Assembly: GCF_000426865.1 (NCBI RefSeq)
Contig: NZ_AUGE01000005.1
Span: 310,001 to 374,000, forward strand
Direction of reading: 5' to 3'
Length of the DNA stretch: 64,000 bases
DNA from: Citrifermentans bremense R1
GTDB taxonomy: Bacteria > Desulfobacterota > Desulfuromonadia > Geobacterales > Geobacteraceae
Shown: positions 18,356-26,764 of the stretch, one piece after another
Position numbering within the stretch: position 1 is the stretch's first letter
Layout: each line of letters starts with the position of its first letter
Notes under the pieces: model-generated
Databases searched by the model: none
Told to the model about the DNA's origin: nothing
What the model saw: the letters and a program-made list of their open reading frames with translations, nothing else
Position numbers and translations under genes: made by a program

Positions 18356-18796
18356 GTTTTTTGTCCCTTTTGCGTTTTTTTCGATGATCGATGGTTTGAG
18401 TGCTTGCGTACGCCGGAGGGGCTACAAGTCCCGGGAACCCAATCGGGGATGGACTCGCGGTTTCCGCTGGAAAGTTAAGGGGGACCACGCCACGTGCTAA
18501 GTGTCTGCATTTGATCTCTCCTTTATTAATCGTGGTTTATCTGCAAGCGGATGCGAGATAGAACTTATAAATGGGAGGATGCTTCGAGGCGCATATTAAA
18601 TGCCGTTATATCAAAATGCAACTGTTTTTTGTATACAGCATACAATTAATATATCGGCAACCTTAGCCCCCTCCCAATCGAAGTAACCATGTTTTGAAAT
18701 TCCGCTTACGCCCCCTTGCTGTTGCTTTTTCCCACCCGCTCTGCTAATTAGGATAGTTACCGCAAGGAAAAATTCAGAAAATAGAACGGAAGGTCG
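18356..18796. promoter_or_regulatory. Divergent regulatory region between frdC and tgt, with palindrome at 18629-18645
   Basis: A 441-base stretch without a gene. The part near frdC is GC-rich; 18530-18650 is AT-rich and probably holds the promoters. A 17-base inverted repeat TTGTAT-ACAGC-ATACAA (18629-18645) has the spacing of operators bound by dimeric regulators such as the GntR family. Central-metabolism genes of Geobacter are known to be under repressor control, but I cannot tell which regulator would bind here. No small gene or structured RNA is evident. Confidence 0.45.
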
Positions 18797-19903
18797 ATGA
18801 TTTTCAAACTGCTTAAGAAAGATCCCAAGTCGGGAGCGCGCCGCGGCGTGGTGACCACCGCCCACGGAGAGATCCAGACCCCGATTTTCATGCCTGTTGC
18901 GACCCACGCCGCCATGAAGGCCATGACCCCCGCGCAGGTGCACGACACCGGCGCGCAGATCATCCTCTCCAACACCTACCATCTGCACCTGCACCCCGGC
19001 GAGGCCCTGGTGCAAAAAGCGGGCGGGCTGCACCAGTTCATGGGGTGGGACGGCCCCATCCTCACCGATTCCGGCGGGTTCCAGGTCTTCTCGCTCCCCA
19101 AGAAGCGGATCACCGAGGAAGGGGTGTTCTTCCGCCACGAGGACACCGGCGAAGAGGTCTTCCTCGACCCGGCCAAGGCGGTCGCCATCCAGGAGGCCTT
19201 GGGCGCCGACATCATCATGAACTTCGACGAGTGCATCCCCTACCCCTGCGAGAAATCCTACGCCGAGCGCTCCACCGAGAAGACCATCCGCTGGGCCAAG
19301 CAGTGCCGGGAGGCGCACAAGAGGGAGAAGCAGTATCTTTTCGGCATCGTGCAGGGGAGCGTGTTCGAGGACCTGAGGAAGCGCTGCGCCAAGGAGCTGG
19401 TGAAGATGGACTTCCCCGGCTACGCCATCGGCGGCGTTTCGGTAGGCGAGGGGCTTGAGCTTTTGAAGCAGGTGGTGGGGTACACCGCGCCGCACCTCCC
19501 CGAGGACAAGCCGCGCTACCTGATGGGGGTCGGCCTTCCCGAAGACATACTGGAGAGCGTCGAGCGCGGCATCGACATGTTCGACTGCGTGATACCGACC
19601 CGCTACGCCAGGAGCGCCACGCTCTTCACCAACCGCGGCCGTATCCGGCTCACCAACAAGAACTACCGGCGCGACTTCTACCCTATCGAGCCCAACTGCA
19701 CCTGCTACACCTGCCGGAACTTCACCCGCGCCTACCTGCACCACCTCTTCACGGCGAACGAGGTGCTCTCGGCGATACTGGCGAGCATCCACAACGTGCA
19801 TTTCTACCTGAACATGATGGCCGAGATCCGCAGCTCCATCGAGGAGGGGCGCTTCAAGGAGTACAAGGAAACGTTCCTGGCATCCTATCTCAAGGGGAAA
19901 TAG
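18797..19903 (+). CDS. tgt: Queuine/preQ1 tRNA-ribosyltransferase
   Basis: Tgt exchanges guanine-34 for preQ1 in GUN-anticodon tRNAs (368 aa, cytoplasm). Visible are the TPIFMPVATHA N-terminus, the nucleophile region LTDSGGFQVFSL, FDECIPYP, GGVSVGEG and the zinc site CTCYTCRNFTRAYLHHL near the C-terminus (Cys-x-Cys-x2-Cys plus His). GGAAG precedes ATG 18797. Only 5 bases separate its stop from a monoheme cytochrome gene. queH, the last enzyme of queuosine synthesis, is also in the window (43.2 kb). Confidence 0.97.
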   Translation: MIFKLLKKDPKSGARRGVVTTAHGEIQTPIFMPVATHAAMKAMTPAQVHDTGAQIILSNTYHLHLHPGEALVQKAGGLHQFMGWDGPILTDSGGFQVFSLPKKRITEEGVFFRHEDTGEEVFLDPAKAVAIQEALGADIIMNFDECIPYPCEKSYAERSTEKTIRWAKQCREAHKREKQYLFGIVQGSVFEDLRKRCAKELVKMDFPGYAIGGVSVGEGLELLKQVVGYTAPHLPEDKPRYLMGVGLPEDILESVERGIDMFDCVIPTRYARSATLFTNRGRIRLTNKNYRRDFYPIEPNCTCYTCRNFTRAYLHHLFTANEVLSAILASIHNVHFYLNMMAEIRSSIEEGRFKEYKETFLASYLKGK

Positions 19904-19908
19904 CCGTT

Positions 19909-20262
19909 ATGAACCGAAACCTGCACCTGATACAGTTCCTGCTTCTGGCCCTTCTTGCCTCCTCCTGCTCCAAGGGGGAACAACAACCCCCTGAGGGGAG
20001 AAAGAGCATCCCTTTTCCTGAGGAGTTGACCGGGGAGCCGCTTTTCAACGAGCGCTGCCTGACCTGCCACAAGGTCGGCGAAAAGGGGGGAACTGTGGGG
20101 CCGGACCTCTCCCTTGTGGGCGCCAAGCGCGACGCCCGTTTCCTTAAGCAGGTGATACGGGAGCCGTCGAAGGTTTTTCCCGGCACCGTCATGCCCGCGT
20201 TCGACAGCTTCTCGGAAAAGCAGGTCGATTCGCTGGCCGACTACCTGAGTACGCTAAAATAA
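19909..20262 (+). CDS. Monoheme cytochrome c lipoprotein
   Basis: A 117-aa exported protein with a lipoprotein signal (LLLALLASSC, lipobox ASSC about residue 20). It has one class I cytochrome c domain: CXXCH haem site CLTCHK (about residue 48) and a later axial Met candidate in FPGTVMPAF (about residue 94). It is likely a membrane-tethered periplasmic electron carrier. It begins 5 bases after tgt, an unusual pairing, and ends before a repeat hairpin that may terminate both. Confidence 0.85.
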   Translation: MNRNLHLIQFLLLALLASSCSKGEQQPPEGRKSIPFPEELTGEPLFNERCLTCHKVGEKGGTVGPDLSLVGAKRDARFLKQVIREPSKVFPGTVMPAFDSFSEKQVDSLADYLSTLK

Positions 20263-20297
20263 CAGCCCCGACACAAGCGGGCTACGTCTGAAAAAAG

Positions 20298-20338
20298 GGG
20301 GACATGCACTTTTTGAAAGCAAAAAGTAGCCTGTCCCC
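20298..20338. repeat. GGGGACAGGCTAC palindrome, copy B (degenerate)
   Basis: The right arm AAAAAGTAGCCTGTCCCC is identical to copies A and C. The left arm (GGGGACATGCACTTTTT) has diverged and lost a base. It lies between the cytochrome gene and mazG. It may act as a partial terminator. Confidence 0.8.
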
Positions 20339-20362
20339 TTAACTGCATTGGAGACTCGATAC

Positions 20363-21157
20363 ATGGAAAAAGCCAACCAGCAAAACCGCTTCGAACGCCT
20401 CATGGAGATCATGCGCAAGCTGCGCGCCCCCGGGGGCTGCCCCTGGGACGCGGAACAAAGCCACGAGTCCCTCAAGCGCTACCTTCTCGAAGAGGCGTAC
20501 GAGGTCATCGAGGCCATCGATGCCAAGAACAGCGCCCTGCTCAAGGAGGAGTTGGGCGACCTCCTTTTGCAGCCGGTCTTCCATGCCGCCATTGCCGAGG
20601 AAAACGGCGACTTCACCATGGACGAGGTACTGGACGCCATCAACGAGAAGCTGGTGCGCCGCCACCCGCACGTGTTCGGGGACCAGGTGATCGAGAGCAG
20701 CGAGGCCCAGGTAGAGAACTGGGAGAAGATCAAGAGCCAGGAAAAGGGCGTGGAGAGAAAATCGGCGCTCTCCGGCATCCCCCCCCACCTGCCCGCCCTG
20801 ATGCAGGCGCACAAGATCACCGAGAAGGCGGCACGGGTCGGCTTCGACTGGGAGCACACGGACCAGGTTTTCGCCAAGGTGATGGAGGAGTTGCACGAAT
20901 TCGAGGAGGCGATGGTAGCCGGCGACCAGAAGGAGATGGAGGCGGAACTGGGCGACCTGCTCTTCGCCATCGTCAACCTGGGGCGCTTTCTCTCCATCGA
21001 TCCGGAGGACGCACTCAGAAAGACGATCCAGCGCTTCACCAAGCGCTTCAGCCACGTCGAGGAGACGCTGCATGCCCGGGGCAAGACACTGCCGAATTCG
21101 ACTCTCGAAGAGATGGACCAGCTCTGGGAAGAAGCGAAGAAACTGGAAAAACGTTAA
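20363..21157 (+). CDS. mazG: Nucleoside triphosphate pyrophosphohydrolase MazG
   Basis: A 264-aa house-cleaning enzyme hydrolysing (d)NTPs to NMP and pyrophosphate. Two MazG domains are visible. The first has CPWDAEQSHESLKRYLLEEAYE, with the metal-binding Glu cluster LLEEAYEV and EELGDLLLQPVFHA. The second has EELHEFEEA and EAELGDLLFAIVNLGR. ATG 20363 has GGAG 9 bases upstream; a TTG 15 bases earlier is less likely. It is convergent with ogt. Confidence 0.93.
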   Translation: MEKANQQNRFERLMEIMRKLRAPGGCPWDAEQSHESLKRYLLEEAYEVIEAIDAKNSALLKEELGDLLLQPVFHAAIAEENGDFTMDEVLDAINEKLVRRHPHVFGDQVIESSEAQVENWEKIKSQEKGVERKSALSGIPPHLPALMQAHKITEKAARVGFDWEHTDQVFAKVMEELHEFEEAMVAGDQKEMEAELGDLLFAIVNLGRFLSIDPEDALRKTIQRFTKRFSHVEETLHARGKTLPNSTLEEMDQLWEEAKKLEKR

Positions 21158-21185
21158 TCTAATTGATATTTTTTCGATACCACAT

Positions 21186-21212
21186 GCTTATCCACATTTT
21201 TTGTGGATAAGC
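21186..21212. other. Inverted pair of consensus DnaA boxes forming a hairpin
   Basis: TTATCCACA and its complement TGTGGATAA are separated by five T, extended to 11-bp arms by GC on each side. Both halves match the strict DnaA-box consensus. The convergent mazG-ogt spacer (21158-21378) is AT-rich and also carries CCACGCGTTT twice (about 21243 and 21337) and a TGGCCATGGCCA palindrome (about 21283). It may bind DnaA, or simply be a terminator-like hairpin; no U-tract is present. Confidence 0.5.
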
Positions 21213-21378
21213 TGTGGAAAACGATGTTGACAAATAAATAAACCCACGCGTTTTAAGCACTTTCCGCGTTCTGCATAAATATTGGCCATGGCCATATACA
21301 TTGTAAAATCAATAACTTAGACGCTCACATTAAATACCACGCGTTTACGCTCTAACTAGATGAGCCGAACCTAATTAG

Positions 21379-21975
21379 TCAAGCGCCCCCGTGGAAATCC
21401 TGTGCAAAACCCCCGCTGCAACGCCCCTGCAACACCCCTTTGTCGCTCAAAACCGCACCTTCCATCGCAAGGAGTTCGCGCTTGGATGCGACGCCCCCCG
21501 GAGCGGTAAATCCGGTCATCACACCGGATGCTCCCACCACCCGATGGCAGGGTATCAGGATCGGGAGCGCGTTCCTCGCCATGGCGCCTCCGACGGCCCG
21601 CGCCCCCTTAGGCGAACCGCAGGCGGCCGCAACTTCCAGATAGCTCAAGACCTTGCCGTAGGGGATCTTCGCGACGAACCGGTACACCGCCTCCTGGAAC
21701 GGGGTGAACCCCTCGAGTTCCAGGGGGAAGTCGAAAGAGACTTTTTCCCCAGCGAAATAACGTGCCATTAGCGCCGCTGCGTCGCGGGTCAGGGCGCTCT
21801 CTTTAGTCGCCTCGGGATGCAGTGCGTCGGCAAGCTCAAGGGCGTCGCCGGCGCAGGCGGAACCGAAGGGGAGATGATGGGCCACGAGCCCGTTTTCGTT
21901 CGCCGCCAGCACCCCGAAGCCGCAGGGGGCCTGGTAGATGGAGCGGGCGATTGCCGTTACATGGTTCTTTTTCAT
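21379..21975 (-). CDS. ogt: Methylated-DNA--protein-cysteine methyltransferase
   Basis: A suicide repair protein (198 aa) that takes the alkyl group from O6-alkylguanine onto its active Cys. The active site is PCHRVVG (about residue 143), and the helix-turn-helix DNA-binding part PYGKVLSYLEVAAACGSPKGARAVGGAMARN precedes it in the family's order. The N-terminal ~85 residues form the variable domain. The C-terminal ~25 residues extend beyond the usual end. The gene overlaps the murJ stop by 4 bases, so the two are coupled. Confidence 0.93.
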   Translation of the reverse strand: MKKNHVTAIARSIYQAPCGFGVLAANENGLVAHHLPFGSACAGDALELADALHPEATKESALTRDAAALMARYFAGEKVSFDFPLELEGFTPFQEAVYRFVAKIPYGKVLSYLEVAAACGSPKGARAVGGAMARNALPILIPCHRVVGASGVMTGFTAPGGVASKRELLAMEGAVLSDKGVLQGRCSGGFAQDFHGGA

Positions 21976-23540
21976 TTTCTAAGTACCTTTTTTCTGAACA
22001 GTCCCACGATATCGGTCGCCTCCTCGCAACGCAAAAGGTGCGCGGTCACGAGGAAGACAGCCATCCCGGCCGCGACTGCGGCCCCGAGCACCCCTCCTTT
22101 CAAAAGCCGCCCTCCCATCGGCGACCAGTCTATCAGGTGGATTATCCAGTAGGCGACCACACCCATCGGGATGGAGGCGATCACCCCCTTCACCCCCGCG
22201 GCGAAAATCGCCCGCCCACCGAAGGGACCTATCTTCTTCCTCAAGAACCAGAGCAATAGAAGCATGTTCCCCAGCGCGGAAAGGGAGGAGGCGAGCGCAA
22301 GCCCCCCGTGCTTCAGCGGCCCCATGAGCGCCAAGCTGAAGAGAAGGTTGAGCAGGAAGGCGCAGAAGGCGGTCATAACCGGCGTCTTCGTGTCCTTCAA
22401 GGCATAGAAGGCGGGAACCAGCACCCGCACCAGCGCCACGAAGGTAAGGCCCAAGGAGTAGTACAAGAGCGCGACGCCGCAGTTCACCGCCTTGGCGTAG
22501 TCGAAGGCCCCCCCCATGAAGAGCAGCGAGAATATGGGGGTCGCGCAGATCATCAGCCCGACCATGGCAGGAACGGTGATGAAGAGGGTGAGCCGGACCC
22601 CGTAGGAGAGCGACTCCTTGAGCGCGTCCAGATCCCCCGCCGCGGCCTGCCTGCTCATGGACGGGAGCACGGCCTGCGCCACGGAGACGGTGAAGATCCC
22701 CTGGGGGAACTCGAAGAGACGCTGCGCGAAGTAGAGATAAGAAACGCTCCCCTCGGGAAGGAGCGACGCCAGTATGGAGCCGACCGCCAAGTTGAGGTAA
22801 TAGACCCCGACGCCGAAGACGGAGGGGCCCATGAGGAGCGTGATCCTCTTCAGAGCCGGGTGGGACAGGTTGAAATTGGGGCGGATGGGGAAACCCATTC
22901 GGTAGAGCACCGGAAGTTGCAGCACCAGTTGCAGCACGCCGCCGATCAGAACGCCTACGGCGAGCGCCACGATGGGGACCTGGAACCGGTTATGCAGCAA
23001 TACCGCCGACAGGATCATGGCGATGTTCAGGAACACGGTCGATATGGCCGGGGTGAAGAAGTGGCGCAGCGTGTTCAGTATCCCCATGCAGAGGGCGACT
23101 ATGCTCACGAAGAAGATGTAGGGGAACATGAGCCGGTTCAGCAGGATGGTCATCGACAGCTTTTCGGGGTTGGAGGCGAAGCCCGGGAACATCAGCTTAA
23201 CGAGCTGCGGGGAGAAGATGATTCCCGCGACGGTTATGGCGGCCATCACCATGGTGAGCGCGGTGAAGCAGACGTTGGCCAGGGCGCGCGTCTCTTCCTC
23301 CCCTTTGGTCGCGTGCCACTCGGAGAAGGTAGGCACGAACGCCGAGGTGAGCGCCCCCTCCGCGAAGAAGCGGCGCAGCATGTTGGGGATCTGGAACGCG
23401 GCGACAAAGGCGTCCGTGTACATCCCCGCGCCGAAGAGGCGGGATACCACCATGTCGCGGACCATCCCCATGATGCGGGAAAGCATGGTTGCGGCGCCCA
23501 GGACGCCGGCGGCGCGGGCTATGTTCTTCTTTTCCGACAA
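21972..23540 (-). CDS. murJ: Lipid II flippase MurJ (MviN)
   Basis: A 522-aa polytopic membrane protein (about 14 helices) of the MOP superfamily that moves lipid II across the inner membrane for peptidoglycan synthesis. Family features are the start ARAAGVLGAATMLSRIMGMVRD, FFAEGALTSAFVPTF and PEGSVSYLYFAQRLFEFPQGIF. The best start is TTG 23540 (MSEKKNIARA), placed 6 bases after GGAGG. An in-frame TTG four codons earlier overlaps that ribosome site. Confidence 0.94.
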   Translation of the reverse strand: MSEKKNIARAAGVLGAATMLSRIMGMVRDMVVSRLFGAGMYTDAFVAAFQIPNMLRRFFAEGALTSAFVPTFSEWHATKGEEETRALANVCFTALTMVMAAITVAGIIFSPQLVKLMFPGFASNPEKLSMTILLNRLMFPYIFFVSIVALCMGILNTLRHFFTPAISTVFLNIAMILSAVLLHNRFQVPIVALAVGVLIGGVLQLVLQLPVLYRMGFPIRPNFNLSHPALKRITLLMGPSVFGVGVYYLNLAVGSILASLLPEGSVSYLYFAQRLFEFPQGIFTVSVAQAVLPSMSRQAAAGDLDALKESLSYGVRLTLFITVPAMVGLMICATPIFSLLFMGGAFDYAKAVNCGVALLYYSLGLTFVALVRVLVPAFYALKDTKTPVMTAFCAFLLNLLFSLALMGPLKHGGLALASSLSALGNMLLLLWFLRKKIGPFGGRAIFAAGVKGVIASIPMGVVAYWIIHLIDWSPMGGRLLKGGVLGAAVAAGMAVFLVTAHLLRCEEATDIVGLFRKKVLRK

Positions 23541-23559
23541 AAAAACCTCCAAAAATCAC

Positions 23560-23637
23560 TCACGCCAAGCCGCAAAGACGCGGAGAAAAACAAGAGAGAC
23601 TTAAAGCCTTTCTTTGCGTCTTTGCGGCTTTGCGTGA
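23560..23637. repeat. Long inverted repeat with CGCAAAGACGC arms
   Basis: The 22-base arms at 23560-23581 and 23616-23637 match at 21 positions around a 34-base AT-rich loop. It fills almost the whole spacer between the aldolase-like gene and murJ. It could be a mobile palindromic repeat, and the transcript would form a strong hairpin upstream of murJ. Confidence 0.8.
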
Positions 23638-23643
23638 CCTGCT

Positions 23644-24810
23644 TTATGCCTTTGTTTCCAACTGCCTGAAATACTCTTCGCGGCAGAAGTTCTCCACCTC
23701 GACCATGGTCCTGAAGGCTTCCCCGAACCCGTCGCGCCCGAGCGTGAAGACGCCGTGGCCGTAGACTATGGCGGAACCGCTGGCGCCGATAACGGGGGGA
23801 ACGCGCTTGGCGAGCCCTCCCGCCCCGATCTCGCCCGCCACCACCGGCGTGCCGCCCAAGTCCCGCACGTGGGGGCATTCCTTCCAGCAGTCCTTGATGG
23901 CGCACTCCTTCTTCTTGTCGCAGAGCATGCTCATGATGACGGCGAATTTCGGGTGCCCGTGCAGGATGACCCGCGCCCCGGTCTCTTCGAAGATCTTTCT
24001 GTGGGCCAGGAGTTCGCTGGAGGCGGTGATCCCGGTCGTGGAGGAGTTGTCGGTCGGCACCGGGTCGATGCACCCCTTCAGCTCGTCCAGGCTCGCGGCG
24101 GTCTGGGAGATGTAGATGAGATCCCCCGCTGCCGCCGAGATGTTGCCGAAGAAGGAATCGACCAGCCCCCGCTCGACCGTGTAACGCCCCACCCGCTCGA
24201 TCTCATGGAGGATCTCTTCCTTATCCAGAGAGATGGCATCGACGAACTCCAGCCCCTCGGCCGAAAGCGGCTTCAGCCACTGTTTGCTGAAGCTCTCGAA
24301 CGCCTCGCGCTCGCCGGGGAGCTTGAAGCCGTCAGTAAGAAGGTCCTGCAGGTATTTGACGAAGGTGGAATGGAACACCGAGGAGTAGTTGATGAAGGCC
24401 TGCTCCACGGTGATGGCGCCGACAGCTATGATGCCCACCCCCTCGACGATGACACCCTTGCGGCTACCCAGAAGCCGCGCAAGCTCAGGCGCCGGGTCGC
24501 CGGCTAGATCCTCGCGGCGCAGAAACGGGATGTCGTGCAGGAAGGTCCGGGTCTCGGTGTCCTGCGGCAGGATGAAGGTTTCCCCTTTCCCCGCCCGCGC
24601 TATCAGGAACTCCGCAAAGGGAAGCGAGGGGCGCGCGGCCACGAGCGCGAGGGAGTTGAGCCGCGACAGCGTGCCGCCGGCAAGCTTGGCAAGCTCCGGG
24701 CTCCCCTGCGCGATCAGCACGTCGTCCTGCGCCGCAATGGCGATGGCGCCGGGAATAGCGGAGCGGTCCGCCAAAAGCTTCCCTATGTATTTATCGATCT
24801 GGTCTCTCAT
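23644..24810 (-). CDS. Class II aldolase/adducin-family protein
   Basis: A 388-aa protein. The C-terminal ~220 residues match class II aldolase/adducin (fuculose-phosphate aldolase-like): GLVDSFFGNISAAAGDLIYIS, the zinc-site HGHPKFAVIMS (about residue 280) and the later YGHGVFTLG. A Cys-rich insert (CDKKKECAIKDCWKECPH) lies between them. The first ~170 residues contain a second, degraded copy of the fold's end (KGVIVEGVGIIAVGAITVEQAF), so it may be a duplicated or fused protein. The substrate is unknown. It follows AOR by 33 bases and probably shares its transcript. Confidence 0.7.
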   Translation of the reverse strand: MRDQIDKYIGKLLADRSAIPGAIAIAAQDDVLIAQGSPELAKLAGGTLSRLNSLALVAARPSLPFAEFLIARAGKGETFILPQDTETRTFLHDIPFLRREDLAGDPAPELARLLGSRKGVIVEGVGIIAVGAITVEQAFINYSSVFHSTFVKYLQDLLTDGFKLPGEREAFESFSKQWLKPLSAEGLEFVDAISLDKEEILHEIERVGRYTVERGLVDSFFGNISAAAGDLIYISQTAASLDELKGCIDPVPTDNSSTTGITASSELLAHRKIFEETGARVILHGHPKFAVIMSMLCDKKKECAIKDCWKECPHVRDLGGTPVVAGEIGAGGLAKRVPPVIGASGSAIVYGHGVFTLGRDGFGEAFRTMVEVENFCREEYFRQLETKA

Positions 24811-24843
24811 GGTTGGGCCTTAGGTCTCTTGGTTTCCAGCTGT

Positions 24844-26583
24844 TCAGGGGAGCTTTTCGAGGAACGAAGCATCGGCAAAGGTGCCGTCAGGGGAGAGCCC
24901 GCGGATACGGTAATACTTCTGCAGCTCTTCCTGGAAACGCGCGCGGTCAAGGGGCGGAATCTCGATCCCCTCCCCTGCCGAACCGGGCTCGCGGTAAAAC
25001 CGCTCCGGCAAGAGATCGTCCTTCATGCGGAAGCCGTTGGCGCAGTTGTAGAAGCGCTCGGTGAGGTAGATCCGCTCGCCTATGGCCTTGAGCGACTCCG
25101 GGCAGTACTCGACCCCGGTCACCGCGGAGAGGAGTTCGCCGTACTCCTCAAGCGTCGCCCCGAAGAAGGCGAATTTGCAGGCAACCAGCGAGTCGACCGC
25201 GGCGTTCACGTCCTCGGCGATCTTGATGATGCGAGCCTTCCCGGAGAAGGAGAAGCGGTCGGTCGGGACCGGCTTTCGCAGGATCTCGTGCGAGATCGGG
25301 TAAGCGCGCAGGTGGCACCCCCCCCGGTTGGAGGTGACGTAGGCGAGCGCCATGCCGTAGGCGCCGCGCGGGTCGTAGGCGGGAAGCTCCAGCGACTTGA
25401 CGCTCATGGAAAGCCCGGGCTTGCCCAAGGCCTCGGCCACCCTGCGGGACCCCTGGCAGAGGAGTTCACCGTCGCCGCGCCTGAAGGCCATGTCCGAGAG
25501 GAGCCGGTCCACCTCGGCCGGGTCGGGGAAGCGCCCCCTCGCCTCTCCGAAAGCAGAGAGGGTCGCGGCTGCCGAGATGGTATCGAGCCCCAGCTCGTTG
25601 CAAAGAGTGTTCGCTCTTACGATGGCGTGGAGGTCCGAGATGCCGTTCAGCGCGCCGAAGTGGTTCACCGTCTCGTACTCTGGGAGCGGTTCCCCCTTGG
25701 CGCTCGCCTTCTTGCACTGGATCGGGCAACCGTAGCACCCTTCCTTTTTGGCGCCGCACTCCTTGCGGATGGCGGGGCCGGAGTAGTTCGCCGACAGGGC
25801 AAAGAAAGTCGATTTGAAGTTTTCCGTCGGCGCCATGCGCCGCTGGGCCATCAGGTCCACCAGTGCCGGGGTGCCGTACTCGGCGATCCCCAGCTCTCCG
25901 AAGATGACGGGCGAAGCGCGGAACAGGCGCATGACGTCGGCGCGGGCGGCGTCGAAGCGCTCCCGGTTGGCTACCCCGGTCACACCCTCCCCTTGCACCG
26001 TGACGGCCTTGAGAAGTTTCCCCCCCATGACGGCGCCGAGCCCACCCCGGCCGATGGAGTTCCCCTCCCCCATCATGATGTTGGCGAAGAGGACGCCGTT
26101 TTCCCCGGCAGGGCCGATGGCGGTCACGCTGCCGCGCCCTTTAAGCGCCGCTACCGTTTCCTTCACACCCTTGCCCCAGTGCTCACCCGCGGCCAGGATC
26201 TCGGCGCGGTCGCCGTCGATGGCGAGGACGACCGGGGTTGCGCTCTTGCCGGTGACGAAGACGACATCCAGCCCCGCCCCCTTCAGACGCCAGGCAAAGC
26301 GCCCGCCGGCTGAGCAGTCGTAGATGGTGCCGGTGAGCGGCGAGCGGGAGACGCAGGCAAGCCGGGCAGCGGTGGGCGAGTTGGTGCCGCAGAGCGGGCC
26401 GACCGCGAAGATGAGCGGCATCTGGGGGTCGAAGGGGTCGAGGCGGAAGTAGTCCCGCATCAGCCGGACCCCGAGCCCGCGCCCGCCCAGGTAGGCGTGC
26501 AGGATCTCGGTCGGGATTTCCCTGCGCTCGCAGGTGCCGCTGGTTAAATCGACGTGCAGTAATTTTCCGGTCCAGCCGTACAT
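24844..26583 (-). CDS. aor: Tungsten aldehyde:ferredoxin oxidoreductase (AOR)
   Basis: A 579-aa enzyme oxidising aldehydes to acids, or reducing acids, with ferredoxin and a bis-pterin tungsten cofactor plus a [4Fe-4S] cluster. The N-terminal domain has the family's GGRGLGVRLM and SPLTGTIYDCSAGGRFAWRLK. Cluster ligands are CGAKKEGCYGCPIQC (about residues 275-290) and the distant Cys in LVACKFAFFG. C-terminal AOR domains cover the rest. It heads a likely operon with the aldolase-like gene. Confidence 0.9.
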   Translation of the reverse strand: MYGWTGKLLHVDLTSGTCERREIPTEILHAYLGGRGLGVRLMRDYFRLDPFDPQMPLIFAVGPLCGTNSPTAARLACVSRSPLTGTIYDCSAGGRFAWRLKGAGLDVVFVTGKSATPVVLAIDGDRAEILAAGEHWGKGVKETVAALKGRGSVTAIGPAGENGVLFANIMMGEGNSIGRGGLGAVMGGKLLKAVTVQGEGVTGVANRERFDAARADVMRLFRASPVIFGELGIAEYGTPALVDLMAQRRMAPTENFKSTFFALSANYSGPAIRKECGAKKEGCYGCPIQCKKASAKGEPLPEYETVNHFGALNGISDLHAIVRANTLCNELGLDTISAAATLSAFGEARGRFPDPAEVDRLLSDMAFRRGDGELLCQGSRRVAEALGKPGLSMSVKSLELPAYDPRGAYGMALAYVTSNRGGCHLRAYPISHEILRKPVPTDRFSFSGKARIIKIAEDVNAAVDSLVACKFAFFGATLEEYGELLSAVTGVEYCPESLKAIGERIYLTERFYNCANGFRMKDDLLPERFYREPGSAGEGIEIPPLDRARFQEELQKYYRIRGLSPDGTFADASFLEKLP

Positions 26584-26602
26584 AAAAACCTCAAAGTCCG
26601 TT

Positions 26603-26755
26603 CAGCGTTCAACGTTCAATGTTCGATGCGTCCCCATACCGGGGCCAAGCGCCATGTGGCGGCACGTACAGCTTGAGACCTTCCGGAGCACGGTGACCGT
26701 AGCAACGGCTCTGCCCGCAGGGAAGAAAATGTCGAACCTTGAACGTTGAACGGTG
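26603..26755. repeat. 153-bp element bounded by 24-base inverted repeats (GTTCAACGTTCAA type)
   Basis: Arms at 26603-26626 and 26732-26755 match 22 of 24 bases. The interior of about 105 bases has no open frame worth calling. It fills the spacer between manC and AOR and resembles a small non-autonomous inverted-repeat element. Target duplications are not obvious. Confidence 0.7.
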
Positions 26756-26764
26756 TTCCTAGGG

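Noticed and set aside
21158-21378. Possible chromosomal origin around the DnaA boxes
   Set aside because: Only two consensus boxes are present, and dnaA, dnaN, gyrB, rpmH or parAB are not near. A DnaA-binding hairpin is a safer description.
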